In this document: in pieces, positions 1-8,409 of the stretch
Numbering within the stretch: the first letter of the stretch is position 1
How the letters are laid out: each line of letters begins with the position of its first letter
Assembly: GCA_030057555.1 (NCBI GenBank)
Contig: JASGUU010000012.1
Span: 1 to 47,500 of the forward strand
Length of the DNA stretch: 47,500 nt
Direction of reading: 5' to 3'
Origin: Bacillota bacterium
Lineage (GTDB): Bacteria; Bacillota; Clostridia; Saccharofermentanales; Fastidiosipilaceae
Made by a program: the position numbers and the translations under genes
Notes under the pieces: generated by a model
Told to the model about the DNA's origin: nothing
Seen by the model: the letters and a program-made list of their open reading frames with translations, nothing else
The model's database searches: none

Positions 1-53
1 TTGTGTCGCAAATGAAGTTTAGACGAAATTCAAAGGTTCAAAATGCTCTGGCT

Positions 54-108
54 GAGTGGCTCCAAAAGGCCGAGCAGGTGGCTCCGTTTGCTCCGAGCAG
101 GTGGTTCT
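54..108. repeat. Short imperfect direct repeats (GTGGCTCC / CCGAGCAGGTGG)
   Basis: GTGGCTCC occurs at about 56 and 78, and CCGAGCAGGTGG occurs twice, at 70-81 and 93-104, all within 55 bp. Closely spaced repeats of this kind are typical of the terminal regions of some insertion sequences such as the IS21 group. No transposase gene and no partner end are present in the window, so the identity is a guess. Confidence 0.3.
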
Positions 109-639
109 AAAACGCCGCGTTTTCCACGTAGGGGGTGAAATGTGAATAAGTAGAATTGTTATGAAGTTGAAGTGTCGTGCGGACTTTTTATATCATTTAA
201 TTGAAAAGTTTATGCAGAGCCTAGTTTGACGACTGTCATGCGCGTCCATGGCAACTCTCCATCTCCCAGGTGCAAGGGTTTTGAGCCATTTTCGTCATGA
301 TTTGTGCGTCCATAGATAGCTAATACGCCTCATACGCCCTGATATCAGGACTTTCGGGATGCTCAGCAAGCCCTGTCGAGTTCGCATAAGCCAACTCATA
401 CTTTTGTATCAGTGATTGCCGTTGCGAATTCGAGGATCAACGAATCTCCACCAATGACGCAGCTGCGGTATGAGAGCAAGTGCTAAGTACGTGTCCATCT
501 CCGCATCGGGACATGATCTGATTTGGGCTGAGAGGAATACGCTTCACGTTCGGTCACTGGAAGCAATCCGCAATCTCACAGTCTCATGTTCATTGACGCA
601 GGCTGCCAGGAATGTGTAACTCGGCATGACATGTTTGCT

Positions 640-786
640 TCACAATACCAGTTCGCGTCTGATCAACAGAGCAGGAAGCGGCTCGATCATGATGTAATTG
701 GTGAACTGATGACGCATGTCCTGAAGCCAGCGAAGAATCGTCAGCTTTGTCAGTCCTAAATACTCCTGCAATGTAAAGAGAAAAAA
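640..786 (-). pseudogene. C-terminal fragment of an unidentified protein (transposase-like?)
   Basis: Read on the minus strand, this is an open stretch of about 47 codons ending in TGA at 640-642. Its composition is protein-like: a Leu-rich, helix-forming N-terminal part containing EYLGLTKLTILRWLQDM, then IEPLPALLIRRELVL at the end. An in-frame stop at 787-789 closes it upstream and there is no start codon with a ribosome-binding site. The first half resembles a helix-turn-helix segment, as found in transposases or regulators, but I cannot name the family. It is best treated as a truncated relic. Confidence 0.35.
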
Positions 787-1018
787 TCAGTCTTGTTTTT
801 CAATCCATAGAAAGCTTGAAAAGGTCCGAATTTTCGGGGTCATGTCAATTTCAAAATCGTTTGTGAAAACCAAGATCCCAAATCAACGAAAGCAAGGAAT
901 TATCCAACAACTCATGTTGAAAAAACCTTGCTTTTATGATTGTGAAATAGTCTTTGAAAGTAGATAGGCTTCTGTTTTGCTGAATTCCGGCACCCAAAAA
1001 GAATGAATCAAACTGGTA

Positions 1019-1135
1019 TCATGAAACTGTATAATAAGTCATGTCCTCAGTATAATAGGACCAAAGATATCCACTGGCAGTCTTGTCAACAGACAGAATC
1101 TCCAATTCGGGTGTGTTCCATTCCTGTTTCACCAT
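1019..1135 (-). CDS. Lasso peptide precursor A3
   Basis: This 38-residue precursor peptide is encoded by ATG at 1135 and TGA at 1019-1021. The leader (residues 1-20) is identical to that of the next copy and carries W6, P9, L11 and T19, with the W-x2-P-x-L spacing of Firmicutes (paeninodin-type) lasso leaders recognised by the PqqD-like B1 protein. The core region is SGYLWSYYTEDMTYYTVS: five Tyr, one Trp and a C-terminal Ser. If the core starts at Ser21 (Thr at -2, as in paeninodin) the first acid is Glu10, which is unusual. If it starts at Gly22, Glu9 gives a normal 9-residue macrolactam. An AAAGGCGGG ribosome-binding site precedes the ATG. It is the last of three tandem genes, and its core differs most from the others. 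Confidence 0.82.
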   Translation of the reverse strand: MVKQEWNTPELEILSVDKTASGYLWSYYTEDMTYYTVS

Positions 1136-1210
1136 TACGATACCCGCCTTTCGTTGCAGTTTATCAATTCATACAATTAATTGACAATCTGTTTATGAAA
1201 ACAGGAGCGC

Positions 1211-1231
1211 AAATAAGAGAGAGCATCTCTC
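1211..1231 (-). terminator. Weak intercistronic hairpin between precursor genes A2 and A3
   Basis: On the minus strand, just after the A2 stop codon, GAGAG-ATG-CTCTC forms a 5-bp stem with a 3-nt loop, followed by a U-rich run broken by one A. It is the diverged copy of the hairpin after A1. It is too weak for full termination and may act as an attenuator or mRNA end stabiliser. Confidence 0.35.
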
Positions 1232-1234
1232 ATG

Positions 1235-1348
1235 TCATGAATAAGGATAACAGTATTCATCTTCGTAGTAATACTGATAAGTCCCGCTGGCGGTCTTGTC
1301 AACAGACAGAATCTCCAATTCGGGTGTGTTCCATTCCTGTTTCACCAT
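1235..1348 (-). CDS. Lasso peptide precursor A2
   Basis: This 37-residue precursor runs from ATG at 1348 to TGA at 1235-1237, with an AAAGGCGGG ribosome-binding site about 9 nt upstream. The 20-residue leader contains W6, P9, E10-L11-E12, L14 and T19 and ends KTA. The predicted core SGTYQYYYEDEYCYPYS has seven Tyr in 17 residues, an acidic EDE stretch, one Cys in the tail and a C-terminal Ser. Counting Ser21 as position 1, Glu9 is the natural ring-closing acid; counting Gly22 as 1, Glu8 or Asp9 would serve. The acid-flanked tyrosines fit a sulfotransferase substrate, and the C-terminal Ser fits the PadeK-type kinase reaction. It shares 57 nt of identical leader-coding sequence with A3. Confidence 0.86.
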   Translation of the reverse strand: MVKQEWNTPELEILSVDKTASGTYQYYYEDEYCYPYS

Positions 1349-1422
1349 TACGATACCCGCCTTTCGTTGTTGTTTATCAATTCATACAATTAATTGACAA
1401 TCTGTTTATGACAACAGGAGCG

Positions 1423-1444
1423 CAAAAAAGAGAGAGCATCTCTC
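1423..1444 (-). terminator. Intercistronic hairpin with U-tract after precursor A1
   Basis: Immediately downstream of the A1 stop codon on the minus strand, GAGAG-ATG-CTCTC is followed by T-C-T-T-T-T-T-T. The short stem suggests partial termination between precursor genes. It is conserved, with a poorer U-tract, after A2. Confidence 0.45.
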
Positions 1445-1447
1445 ATG

Positions 1448-1561
1448 TCATGAAACAGGATAACAGTATTCATCTTCGTAGGAAAACGGATAAGTCCCGC
1501 TGGCTGTTTTGTCAACAGACAGAACTTCCAAGTCAGGCGTGTTCCACTCAAGCTTAACCAT
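1448..1561 (-). CDS. Lasso peptide precursor A1
   Basis: This 37-residue precursor runs from ATG at 1561 to TGA at 1448-1450. It has the best ribosome-binding site of the three (GGAGGG, 7 nt before ATG) and is promoter-proximal. The leader keeps W6, P9, L11 and T19 but differs from A2/A3 at a few residues (Leu4, Asp10, Val13). The predicted core SGTYPFSYEDEYCYPVS has four Tyr, the same YEDEYCYP block as A2, and a C-terminal Ser. Glu9 is the candidate ring acid if Ser21 is residue 1. Alternatively Gly22 is residue 1 with Glu8 or Asp9 as the acceptor. The leader divergence suggests this is the oldest copy and that A2 and A3 arose by later duplication. Confidence 0.86.
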   Translation of the reverse strand: MVKLEWNTPDLEVLSVDKTASGTYPFSYEDEYCYPVS

Positions 1562-1584
1562 CACAATACCCTCCGACCAATAGA

Positions 1585-1614
1585 GTTATAAAACTCATTC
1601 TAGATCATGCTCAA
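1585..1614 (-). promoter_or_regulatory. Putative sigma-70/A promoter for the precursor array
   Basis: On the minus strand TTGAGC (1614-1609) and TATAAC (1590-1585) are separated by 18 bp, and the -10 box lies about 24 bp upstream of the A1 start codon. The match is 4/6 and 5/6 to the consensus. This would give the precursors their own transcript, separate from both biosynthetic operons. Confidence 0.5.
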
Positions 1615-1671
1615 GAACTGTTCCTGATCAGTAATCTGGCAAGTTGTTACACTTCTTCATAGGCCATTTTA

Positions 1672-1725
1672 TTAAGCGATGATAGTCTTGTCAACAAACA
1701 AAAGGCATAAAAATCGTGAGGTGAA
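1672..1725 (-). pseudogene. Possible decayed fourth precursor leader
   Basis: The minus-strand frame reads ...LLFVDKTIIA and then TAA. The DNA GTCTTGTCAACA is shared with the three intact genes at their SVDKT codons. The upstream half of the leader (W..P.LE) is not preserved. The similarity is short and may be chance. Confidence 0.22.
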
Positions 1726-2163
1726 AATGAATGTTTTCACATAGCAAGAGCCCTGAAAGCGGAAGCGATCCTCGGAACCCATCACATCAAATGCGAGCGT
1801 TATGCGCTCGTAAAGGCTGCATCAAAGATAGCATCAGATGAAAGATCGTATCAGATGATCGATTGATACCATAGCGTTCGATTCGCTCGATCCATCTCCT
1901 CAAACAGAGTTTTGAAAAAGCTACCATCTCGTTCGTGTGGAGCCACCAACGCGGCGCAACGGATTCCTGACATCGTTCAGACTTACACGGATCGTCCAGC
2001 AGTTCTGTAAGTGCTGAAATCGCTTTGTAGTGTATCGGAGACTGTTTGTGTGGACGATTTCTATCTGATGGGAGTTCATCTGCAGCAGACTCTTTTCCAG
2101 TCATACTCTTTGTCGCCGCCGTGCGAGAACGCGATGAAAACGTCGAGTTCGTATGAATAGTAG

Positions 2164-2169
2164 TATAAT
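2164..2169 (+). promoter_or_regulatory. Candidate -10 box for the kinase-PAPS operon
   Basis: A perfect TATAAT lies about 125 nt before the kinase start. No good -35 box is found at the usual distance, so the call is weak. Confidence 0.25.
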
Positions 2170-2293
2170 TTTAAATTGATTATGCACAGATGGCATGCGT
2201 GATCCATACACTTGAATTCCTGCTGAATTTGCCGAAGAAATCTTCGAGTATATGAACAGAAAAACATACTCATTTTGAAAAGAGGATAGTCAA

Positions 2294-3247
2294 GTGCGGA
2301 AAGCTTATGTTTACAAAGCATATGGGCTTTTATTCTCCTCAGAGTTGGCAATTCCGGAGTTACCAGAAGCGGAAGGTACACCGGATGTGTTCGTTAAAAT
2401 CGGCACTGTTCCAAGCTCATTGTGTTGTTCAGGGCGATCAAAACTGGCATTTCAGGCTGCTCCCCAGGAATTCCTGCTGCGCTTGAAGAACATAGCCCGG
2501 TTTTATGTTTCTGAAGGCCGCGAGATAACAGTTGAGTTACAGGCGGGAGGAAAAGACAAGGATGTACGGCTTTATCTGTTGGGATCCGTTTTTGGTGCAT
2601 TGCTGCAACAGCGGGGCTATCTGGTGCTGCACGGATCCTCGATTGAAATAAACGGTGACGGGGTACTCTTTGCTGGCGAATCTGGCATTGGAAAATCCAC
2701 CCTGGCAGCAGGCTTCCAAAACCGGGGGTACAGGATTTTAACAGATGACGTTTCTGCCATTGACATTGATCAGGAAGGTATTCCCTATGTTCTGCCAGGC
2801 TTTCCCAGCCTCAAATTATGGAAGGATGCTGCTGAGAGGCTGGGGGCCGACGTGAGCGGCTTGTCAGCAGTCAGAACAAATGTGGATAAATACAGGGTCG
2901 ATCTGGAAGCAAGCTTCTGCAATCAGGCCGTCAGACTTCAGAACGTGTTCATTTTGGAAAAAGACAGCAGAAGTGAAATAAGGATTGATGAAATAGAAGG
3001 CCCTGACAAAGTGGAATCATTGATAAGTAACACCTACAGATACCACTTTCTAAAAGGTCAGGGTATAAAACCGGTCCACTTTCAGCAGTGTGTATGTGTA
3101 GCCAATCAAGCCGTCTTTTATCGTGTAACTCGCCCACAGGCTGGGTTTATGCTGGATCAGCTGGTTTCCGCCATAGAGGATAGAATACAGACAAACCAGC
3201 CAGTGGATAGACATATTCGGGCGACAGGAATGGAGACGATCAGTTGA
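2294..3247 (+). CDS. HprK-like kinase of the lasso cluster (kinase 1)
   Basis: This 317-residue protein is related to HPr kinase/phosphorylase and to the lasso-peptide kinase PadeK. Visible features are the VLHGSS segment with His113, a P-loop GESGIGKST at 128-136, and LTDDVSAI with Asp151-Asp152, all in the HprK order. PadeK phosphorylates the C-terminal Ser of the paeninodin precursor; the three precursors here all end in Ser, so the same role is likely. The start is GTG with GAGGA upstream. The stop overlaps the TTG start of cysD (TTGA), so kinase and PAPS supply are translationally coupled. A second HprK-like gene lies at 9270-10160; the two have different active-site details. Substrate assignment is by inference. 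Confidence 0.8.
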   Translation: MRKAYVYKAYGLLFSSELAIPELPEAEGTPDVFVKIGTVPSSLCCSGRSKLAFQAAPQEFLLRLKNIARFYVSEGREITVELQAGGKDKDVRLYLLGSVFGALLQQRGYLVLHGSSIEINGDGVLFAGESGIGKSTLAAGFQNRGYRILTDDVSAIDIDQEGIPYVLPGFPSLKLWKDAAERLGADVSGLSAVRTNVDKYRVDLEASFCNQAVRLQNVFILEKDSRSEIRIDEIEGPDKVESLISNTYRYHFLKGQGIKPVHFQQCVCVANQAVFYRVTRPQAGFMLDQLVSAIEDRIQTNQPVDRHIRATGMETIS

Positions 3248-4125
3248 ACCGTTTAGATATGCTGGAAAATAGAAGTGTACACATTATTCGTGAAGCCTAC
3301 AGCCAGTTTGTCAATCTCTGCATGCTCTGGTCCATTGGGAAGGACAGCACGGTATTGTTATGGCTTACCCGCAAAGCATTCTTTGGCCATGTGCCATTTC
3401 CTCTAATCCACATCGACACCCGCTATAAGATTCAATCCATGGTCGAATACCGGGACAAGCTTACAAGAGAATGGAAGCTGGATATGATCTATGGCGAGAA
3501 CACGGAAGCACTGGAAAGCAAAGCAACGTTTCCGGATCATAACGCCACCCGCCTGGAATGCTGTCGCAGGCTTAAAACAGATGCTCTGACGAAAACCCTT
3601 AACGGTGAGGGGATTCGTTACCGCTTTAACCATGCGGCTGACGAATATGAAATAGATCATAATACAGAGCCGTTTACTGGAGTTATAGTGGGACTTCGTG
3701 CTGATGAGGAAGGCAGCCGATCCAAAGAACGCTATTTTTCCGCCAGGGACAAGGATAATGTCTGGCACATTTCCGAACAGGCACCAGAGTTCTGGAATCA
3801 GTACAAGACAGATTTTAAATACGGTACACATGTCAGAATTCATCCACTATTAGACTGGACCGAGCTGGACATATGGGAATATATCAAGCGTGAGAATATC
3901 ACCATGGTGCCACTCTATTTTAATCATGGCGACGGCAAACGGTACCGGTCGCTGGGCTGCTGGCCCTGCACCAAGCCAGTTGCTTCCGATGCGAGCAATG
4001 TGGACGAGATTATTGAAGAACTGAAAACTGGCAAATTCGCCAATATCGCAGAACGATCAGGCCGGGAACAGGATAAGGAGGACGGCGGCGGTCTGGAAGA
4101 ACTGCGAAAGGAAGGGTACATGTAA
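3244..4125 (+). CDS. cysD: Sulfate adenylyltransferase small subunit, CysD family
   Basis: This is the catalytic subunit of ATP sulfurylase (ATP + sulfate to APS), which works with the CysN GTPase. The 293-residue protein shows the PP-loop [12 protein letters not shown] (SGGKDS variant) about 30 residues in, then [21 protein letters not shown], matching the CysD signature region, and the C-terminal [10 protein letters not shown]. The start is TTG, overlapping the kinase stop by 4 nt, with GGAG upstream. It is followed without a gap by the CysN-CysC fusion. No APS/PAPS reductase or sulfite reductase gene is in the window, so the pathway ends at PAPS here. This favours a dedicated role in supplying the sulfotransferase at 8410-9270. 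Confidence 0.93.
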   Translation: MNRLDMLENRSVHIIREAYSQFVNLCMLWSIGKDSTVLLWLTRKAFFGHVPFPLIHIDTRYKIQSMVEYRDKLTREWKLDMIYGENTEALESKATFPDHNATRLECCRRLKTDALTKTLNGEGIRYRFNHAADEYEIDHNTEPFTGVIVGLRADEEGSRSKERYFSARDKDNVWHISEQAPEFWNQYKTDFKYGTHVRIHPLLDWTELDIWEYIKRENITMVPLYFNHGDGKRYRSLGCWPCTKPVASDASNVDEIIEELKTGKFANIAERSGREQDKEDGGGLEELRKEGYM

Positions 4126-6057
4126 GTGGCAAACGAAGACGAACGGCCCCGTGAAGACATGAGCATCGTTGTTGTAGGTCATGTGGATCATGGAAAAAGC
4201 ACCATAATCGGCAGATTACTGGCAGATACCGGCTCTCTTCCCCAGGGGAAGCTGGAAAGCGTAAAAGAACGCTGCCGCCGTAATTCGCGCCCTTTCGAAT
4301 ATGCATTCCTGCTTGATGCCCTGAAAGATGAACAGAATCAGGGCATCACCATTGACGCGGCCCGTTGCTTCTTCAAAACCCATTTGAGAAACTATATGAT
4401 TCTTGACGCACCGGGACATACTGAATTTCTAAAGAATATGGTAACCGGTGCATCGCGTGCCGAAGCCGCCCTGCTGGTCATTGACGCCTGGGAAGGCATT
4501 ATGGATAACTCCAAACGACATGGATTCCTCTTATCCATGTTGGGAATCAGGCAAATCGCAGTTCTAGTCAATAAGATGGATCTGATTGATTATGATGAAC
4601 GGAAATATGAAGAGATAAAAAGAGAGTACCAGGCTTTTTTGCGGCAAATTGGAGTTAATGCAACTGCTTTCATCCCTGTCAGTGGCAGGCAGGGAGATAA
4701 TATCATCGCTCCTTCCGCGTGCATGACCTGGTATCAGGGAGATACTGTTCTGGAATTACTGGACCGGTTTACGAAAGACAAAATGCCTGCGGACAAACCG
4801 TTCAGGATGCCGGTTCAGGATATATACAAGTTTACGGCCTTTGGAGATCAAAGGAGAATTATCGCCGGTACCGTTGAGACGGGCCAGCTGGCTGCAGGAG
4901 ATGCCGTTGTTTTTTATCCATCCCGGAAACGCTCGGTTGTTAAAAGACTGGAAAGTTTTGGTGATCATCCCAGGCATATGATCGCGCCTGGGGAGGCAGC
5001 TGGCTTTACTCTAAGGGAGCAAATATATATCCGGCGTGGGGAAATAGCTGTTAAAGAAGGGCAGGAACCTCCTGCGATTGCCAACAGTCTTCGTGTCAAT
5101 TTATTCTGGCTGGGCAACCGGCCAATGGTTCCTGATCGAGAGTATTTTTTGAAACTGGGAACTGCCAGAGTAAAAGCCAGATTGCACCGGATTGAACGAG
5201 TTTTGGATGCAGTACGCTTGGACAGTTCTGAAAAAGACATAATCGAAACACGTGATGTGGCGGAGTGCATTCTTTTGCTAAGCCAAGAGATCGCCTGCGA
5301 TCTGGCCGGGGACAATCTGTCTACAGGTCGCTTTGTAATTGTGGATGATTATGAGATATCTGGTGGCGGCATTATTCTGGAAACCCTGCGGGACAGCAGC
5401 CAATGGATCATGAAGCAACCATTGGGAACACAATACAGCTTTGATAAAGCCGATCAGGATCTGGTCTGGCACAGTGGTCAGGTTTCCTATGCCAATCGTT
5501 GTCAGCTCCTGCAGCAGAAGGGCTTGGTCATTTGGTTCACAGGCCTTTCCGGGGCTGGTAAATCGACCATAGCGGCCGCAGTTGAAAAAAAACTGACAGG
5601 AATGAACAGACTTGTCTATCGGCTGGATGGTGATAATGTACGCAGTGGCCTTAACAGCGATCTGGGGTTTACCAAAGCAGATCGCGATGAAAACATCCGT
5701 CGCCTGGCCGAAGTTGCAAATCTGTTTAAGGATGCGGCCATCATCACACTGGTAGCAGCCATATCGCCATATGCGGCCATGCGCAGTTTCGCACGTGAAA
5801 CGATCGGTTTCCATGATTTCATCGAAGTATATGTAAAGGCTGATGTTGAAGAATGCATCCGGCGGGATCCCAAAGGATTCTACGCCCGTGCCCTGCAGGG
5901 AGACATCAATGGTTTTACAGGAGTAGCAGATCCCTACGAGGAACCACAAAATCCGGATATTGTTATCGATACCATGCAGTTATCCATCGAAGAGGCAACC
6001 GACATGGTGCTTGATTATTTGATAGATCAGGACCTCTTAAATCCGTGTGTTTCATGA
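4126..6057 (+). CDS. cysNC: CysN-CysC fusion: sulfate adenylyltransferase GTPase / APS kinase
   Basis: This 643-residue bifunctional protein has the NodQ-type architecture. The N-terminal CysN GTPase has GHVDHGKST at 18-26, LDAPGHTEF (G3) and NKMD (G4). It drives APS formation by CysD. The C-terminal APS kinase begins near residue 465 with [12 protein letters not shown], then DGDNVR, and keeps the ISPY segment containing the kinase serine. It converts APS to PAPS. It starts with GTG directly after the cysD stop. Together with cysD it forms a complete sulfate-to-PAPS module inside the lasso cluster. Downstream, the lasso cyclase gene converges from the other strand, leaving a spacer of 173 bp with only a weak hairpin. 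Confidence 0.94.
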   Translation: MANEDERPREDMSIVVVGHVDHGKSTIIGRLLADTGSLPQGKLESVKERCRRNSRPFEYAFLLDALKDEQNQGITIDAARCFFKTHLRNYMILDAPGHTEFLKNMVTGASRAEAALLVIDAWEGIMDNSKRHGFLLSMLGIRQIAVLVNKMDLIDYDERKYEEIKREYQAFLRQIGVNATAFIPVSGRQGDNIIAPSACMTWYQGDTVLELLDRFTKDKMPADKPFRMPVQDIYKFTAFGDQRRIIAGTVETGQLAAGDAVVFYPSRKRSVVKRLESFGDHPRHMIAPGEAAGFTLREQIYIRRGEIAVKEGQEPPAIANSLRVNLFWLGNRPMVPDREYFLKLGTARVKARLHRIERVLDAVRLDSSEKDIIETRDVAECILLLSQEIACDLAGDNLSTGRFVIVDDYEISGGGIILETLRDSSQWIMKQPLGTQYSFDKADQDLVWHSGQVSYANRCQLLQQKGLVIWFTGLSGAGKSTIAAAVEKKLTGMNRLVYRLDGDNVRSGLNSDLGFTKADRDENIRRLAEVANLFKDAAIITLVAAISPYAAMRSFARETIGFHDFIEVYVKADVEECIRRDPKGFYARALQGDINGFTGVADPYEEPQNPDIVIDTMQLSIEEATDMVLDYLIDQDLLNPCVS

Positions 6058-6230
6058 ACTGCTCACATCAAAGCTTTGTCTGATCGCTGAAAACCCCACG
6101 CATTACATTCTTTGCAGCCAAGGGCTACATGTAGCTTACATTCCGCACCTTTCTGCGGCGAAATTCTCTGGTTTGCTCGCGGTCTCAGACAGCTTGTCAA
6201 GGCCTGCTGGACATGCAGTTTCGCATTTTG

Positions 6231-8108
6231 TCAAGAACTGCCAGACATTGATACGCTTTCCTGCACGGTTTCTGCCAGAATTGTTTGGATGTCCATACAG
6301 ACGGCAAGCCTCCTGGAGATATGAGTATTCGCTTTCTGCTTAACTGGAGTTGCATTGACCATTGCCTGTAATGAATCCCAATTGATATAGGCAGAAAAGA
6401 GATTGCGGTCCAGTTGGCTGACAGCTGCCCTGATCCTGGTCAGATTCCCTTCAGCCCGATTGCTGCGAAGGAGTGTAGATTTGGCTATGTCGTCCTTGGT
6501 AGAATATTTTGCGTAATCTCGAGGCAGTATTTCAGAAAAAGCCTGGCGGAAAATATATCTATTCACACCCTGCCTGTGATATAAGGTTCTGGGGATAGAC
6601 AGGGCGAAATCCACGACCTGATAATCCAGAAAAGGAAAAAGGTGCTGCACATTGAATAGAGCTCCCAATCTGGCAGTTAGTTCAGTTCTAGTCTGAATGG
6701 CTCCCGACTCAAGAAATTTTACCGGATTTACTGCAAATTCCAGACGATCTTTCTTACAGCGTCTTTTCATCTTTTTGCTAAACTCTTTGCTCGCTATACT
6801 GGGTGCACGCCTGGCAGGCTGGTAGAAATAACTGATACGACGCTTTAGATATACTATGATGCTATTGGCAAGAACAACTTTCAAGAATTTAAGGAATGAC
6901 CCATGAGCTAAAAGCCAGGTCTGTTGCACAAAGTGTTTCCAATAGCCCGCGCGCAGCAAGGAAAACAGACTGGCTCGTTGACTGATGGCATCATCACCGC
7001 CCCAGCCGCTAAGAATATAACTCACGCCCCGGGAGGACAGCTCCTGCAGCTCCCGGTACAAGGGTTTTTCAGAGGCCGATCCACCCGACGGAAGTGTTGC
7101 ATGATCTTCTCTCACAGCTGAGACTTCAAGTGGATTATCAAAAAGGCAATGTAATCCTTCCTGTCGGCAGACCGCAGCAATCAGTTCTCTTTCATCCGCC
7201 GGCTGTAAATCCAACAAGTCAACTGGTGGTGACCAGGAATACAAGTTCCCCAGGCTTCTGCCATTTCTTTTCAGCTCTCGACTGGCCAGAATAGTAATGA
7301 CCGCAGAGTCCAGTCCGCCGCTGAGTTCAGCACTGATCACAGCCTGAGTGTAATTGACCCGGCGCCTGATGGCATCATCGACAACATCAAATAGTGCCTG
7401 TGTATACTCCGCGTCGGTACTGAATGTGATTTTTTCACCCGCTCCGGGGGTCCAGTACTTTTCTTTTTGAATGCTCTGCGAATCGACCTTCAATACGTGT
7501 GCCTGAGGGAGACTTTTGATGTGCTCAAAATAAGTGCGTTCCGGGGCTATATGAAAGGTACCGCTCAGCAAGGAGTACAGTTTGACCTCATCCAACTGTT
7601 TCCCCACCCAGGGCAAAGCCAGTAAAACACGCATATCCGTAGCAAAAGCGAAGGTAGAGCCGCTGTAATAATAAAACAAAGGCCGTACCCCCAAATGATC
7701 TCGTGCAATGAACAGTTGTTTTTTCTGTCTGTCCCAGATGGCAAAGGCAAAGTCCCCGTTCAGATAGCGGGGACACTTCTCTCCCCACTTCCTGTATGCA
7801 GCCATCAGCAAAGCTTGAGTTGATACATTTTCACTTTCGACAAGCTTGTATTCATTGACCAGTTCTGTCTGATTGTAAATCTGAGCATCACTTACCAGTA
7901 TATTTCCGGTCTCATCCGTATAAACAGGTGTATCCTGCATTCTTGACAAATCAGGCAGATAGAGACACGCACCGAGTCCGAGATCCTGACAAAGTCGAAA
8001 GTCCTGCTGATTGCGGCCATAATGGGTCAATCCGGCCTGCATCTGCAGCAGATCCGTTTCTTTCACATTTTCTCCACGTATTTTCCAGACCCCAAATATG
8101 GCACTCAT
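6231..8108 (-). CDS. Lasso peptide cyclase (asparagine synthetase homologue, C protein)
   Basis: This ATP-dependent macrolactam synthetase adenylates the Asp/Glu side chain of the core and joins it to the core N-terminus. The 625-residue protein has an N-terminal Ntn-type domain beginning MSAIFGVW. The nucleophilic Cys2 of true asparagine synthetases is replaced by Ser, as expected for a lasso cyclase that does not use glutamine. The synthetase domain shows ELSGGLDSAV (PP-loop, 261-270). It is the last gene of the minus-strand operon. Its ATG overlaps the B1 stop (ATGA), which implies coupling. Length and domain order match the lasso C family. It could be mistaken for AsnB, but the neighbours and missing Cys2 argue against that. 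Confidence 0.93.
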   Translation of the reverse strand: MSAIFGVWKIRGENVKETDLLQMQAGLTHYGRNQQDFRLCQDLGLGACLYLPDLSRMQDTPVYTDETGNILVSDAQIYNQTELVNEYKLVESENVSTQALLMAAYRKWGEKCPRYLNGDFAFAIWDRQKKQLFIARDHLGVRPLFYYYSGSTFAFATDMRVLLALPWVGKQLDEVKLYSLLSGTFHIAPERTYFEHIKSLPQAHVLKVDSQSIQKEKYWTPGAGEKITFSTDAEYTQALFDVVDDAIRRRVNYTQAVISAELSGGLDSAVITILASRELKRNGRSLGNLYSWSPPVDLLDLQPADERELIAAVCRQEGLHCLFDNPLEVSAVREDHATLPSGGSASEKPLYRELQELSSRGVSYILSGWGGDDAISQRASLFSLLRAGYWKHFVQQTWLLAHGSFLKFLKVVLANSIIVYLKRRISYFYQPARRAPSIASKEFSKKMKRRCKKDRLEFAVNPVKFLESGAIQTRTELTARLGALFNVQHLFPFLDYQVVDFALSIPRTLYHRQGVNRYIFRQAFSEILPRDYAKYSTKDDIAKSTLLRSNRAEGNLTRIRAAVSQLDRNLFSAYINWDSLQAMVNATPVKQKANTHISRRLAVCMDIQTILAETVQESVSMSGSS

Positions 8109-8386
8109 TGAATATCCAGCAGTCCCTCTCTCGACATGGCGTTCAAAAAAGCAAGCACTTCAGCTTCACATTGCTCCCTGGTAACATCGTATTTTTCAAG
8201 CAAAACCCGGATGATGGTTTCCACAGAAACCGGATTGTCAATCATTCTCCAAATAACGGTACCCATATTCCCGAGATTATAGTATTTCCCGGTTTCCAGA
8301 CTCATCATGACGACTTCGCCGTCCATTTCAGCGGTGGTAATCTCCTTTTTACCTGCTATAACGGAGTTTAGAACAACTGCTTCCAT
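8105..8386 (-). CDS. Lasso peptide B1 protein (PqqD-like RiPP recognition element)
   Basis: This small PqqD-family protein (93 residues) binds the precursor leader and delivers it to the B2 peptidase and cyclase. Features include the GEVVMMSLETGKYYNLGNMGTVIW region, typical of PqqD/RRE strands, and a helical C-terminus. I place the start at the ATG at 8386, because a GGAG Shine-Dalgarno lies 7 nt upstream. A TTG at 8413 overlapping the sulfotransferase stop would add nine residues and lacks its own site. The stop overlaps the cyclase start. Its expected ligand is the W6-P9-L11 leader motif of the three precursors. Confidence 0.9.
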   Translation of the reverse strand: MEAVVLNSVIAGKKEITTAEMDGEVVMMSLETGKYYNLGNMGTVIWRMIDNPVSVETIIRVLLEKYDVTREQCEAEVLAFLNAMSREGLLDIQ

Positions 8387-8409
8387 GACCCTGCTCCTTT
8401 CGCGCCCAA

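Larger units (their letters stand above)
1..1018. other. Gene-poor decayed flank with mobile-element-like remnants
   Basis: No intact gene is visible here. The stretch is AT-rich and holds short direct repeats near 54-108, a broken minus-strand reading frame at 640-786 and otherwise no readable open frame of useful length. It ends directly downstream of the last lasso precursor gene. It looks like an eroded insertion-sequence neighbourhood at the edge of the lasso cluster. That reading is an inference from the fragments, not a recognised element. Confidence 0.4.
1081..1561 (-). repeat. 213-bp tandem repeat carrying the three precursor genes
   Basis: The motif TCTTGTCAACAGACAGAA (or a near copy) starts at 1081, 1294 and 1507, giving an exact 213-bp period. 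Each unit contains one small gene and its upstream spacer. The two 99-bp spacers (1136-1234 and 1349-1447) differ at only about four positions, so the duplication is recent. The core-coding parts of A2 and A3 are nevertheless very different. The antisense frame stays open across the array because 213 is divisible by 3, and this produces a spurious 184-codon plus-strand ORF. Confidence 0.9.
1562..2293. other. Spacer between precursor array and kinase operon, with relics
   Basis: The part nearest A1 holds its promoter. At 1672-1725 (minus strand) a stretch resembles the end of a precursor leader, encoding FVDKT and then a stop soon after. At 1787-2104 (minus strand) an open frame of about 105 codons contains runs such as KLCLRRWIERIERYG that could be the end of an eroded protein, but it has no convincing start or family. 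The last 130 bp lead into the plus-strand kinase gene and contain a TATAAT at 2164-2169. Confidence 0.35.

Noticed and set aside
1003-1557. Plus-strand 184-codon ORF with internal protein repeats
   Set aside because: It is antisense to the three precursor genes. Its openness and repeats follow from the 213-bp tandem duplication being a multiple of three, and it has no family resemblance.
1081-1561. CRISPR-like or satellite repeat
   Set aside because: Unit length (213 bp) and long conserved parts carrying a ribosome-binding site and gene fit gene duplication. There are only three units and no short direct repeats with unique spacers.
3244-6057. General sulfate assimilation locus
   Set aside because: No APS/PAPS reductase, sulfite reductase or sulfate permease is nearby, and the operon starts with a lasso-type kinase. 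It could still serve both purposes.
6231-8108. Ordinary asparagine synthetase AsnB
   Set aside because: Cys2 is replaced by Ser, and the gene overlaps a PqqD-like B1 gene in a lasso operon.
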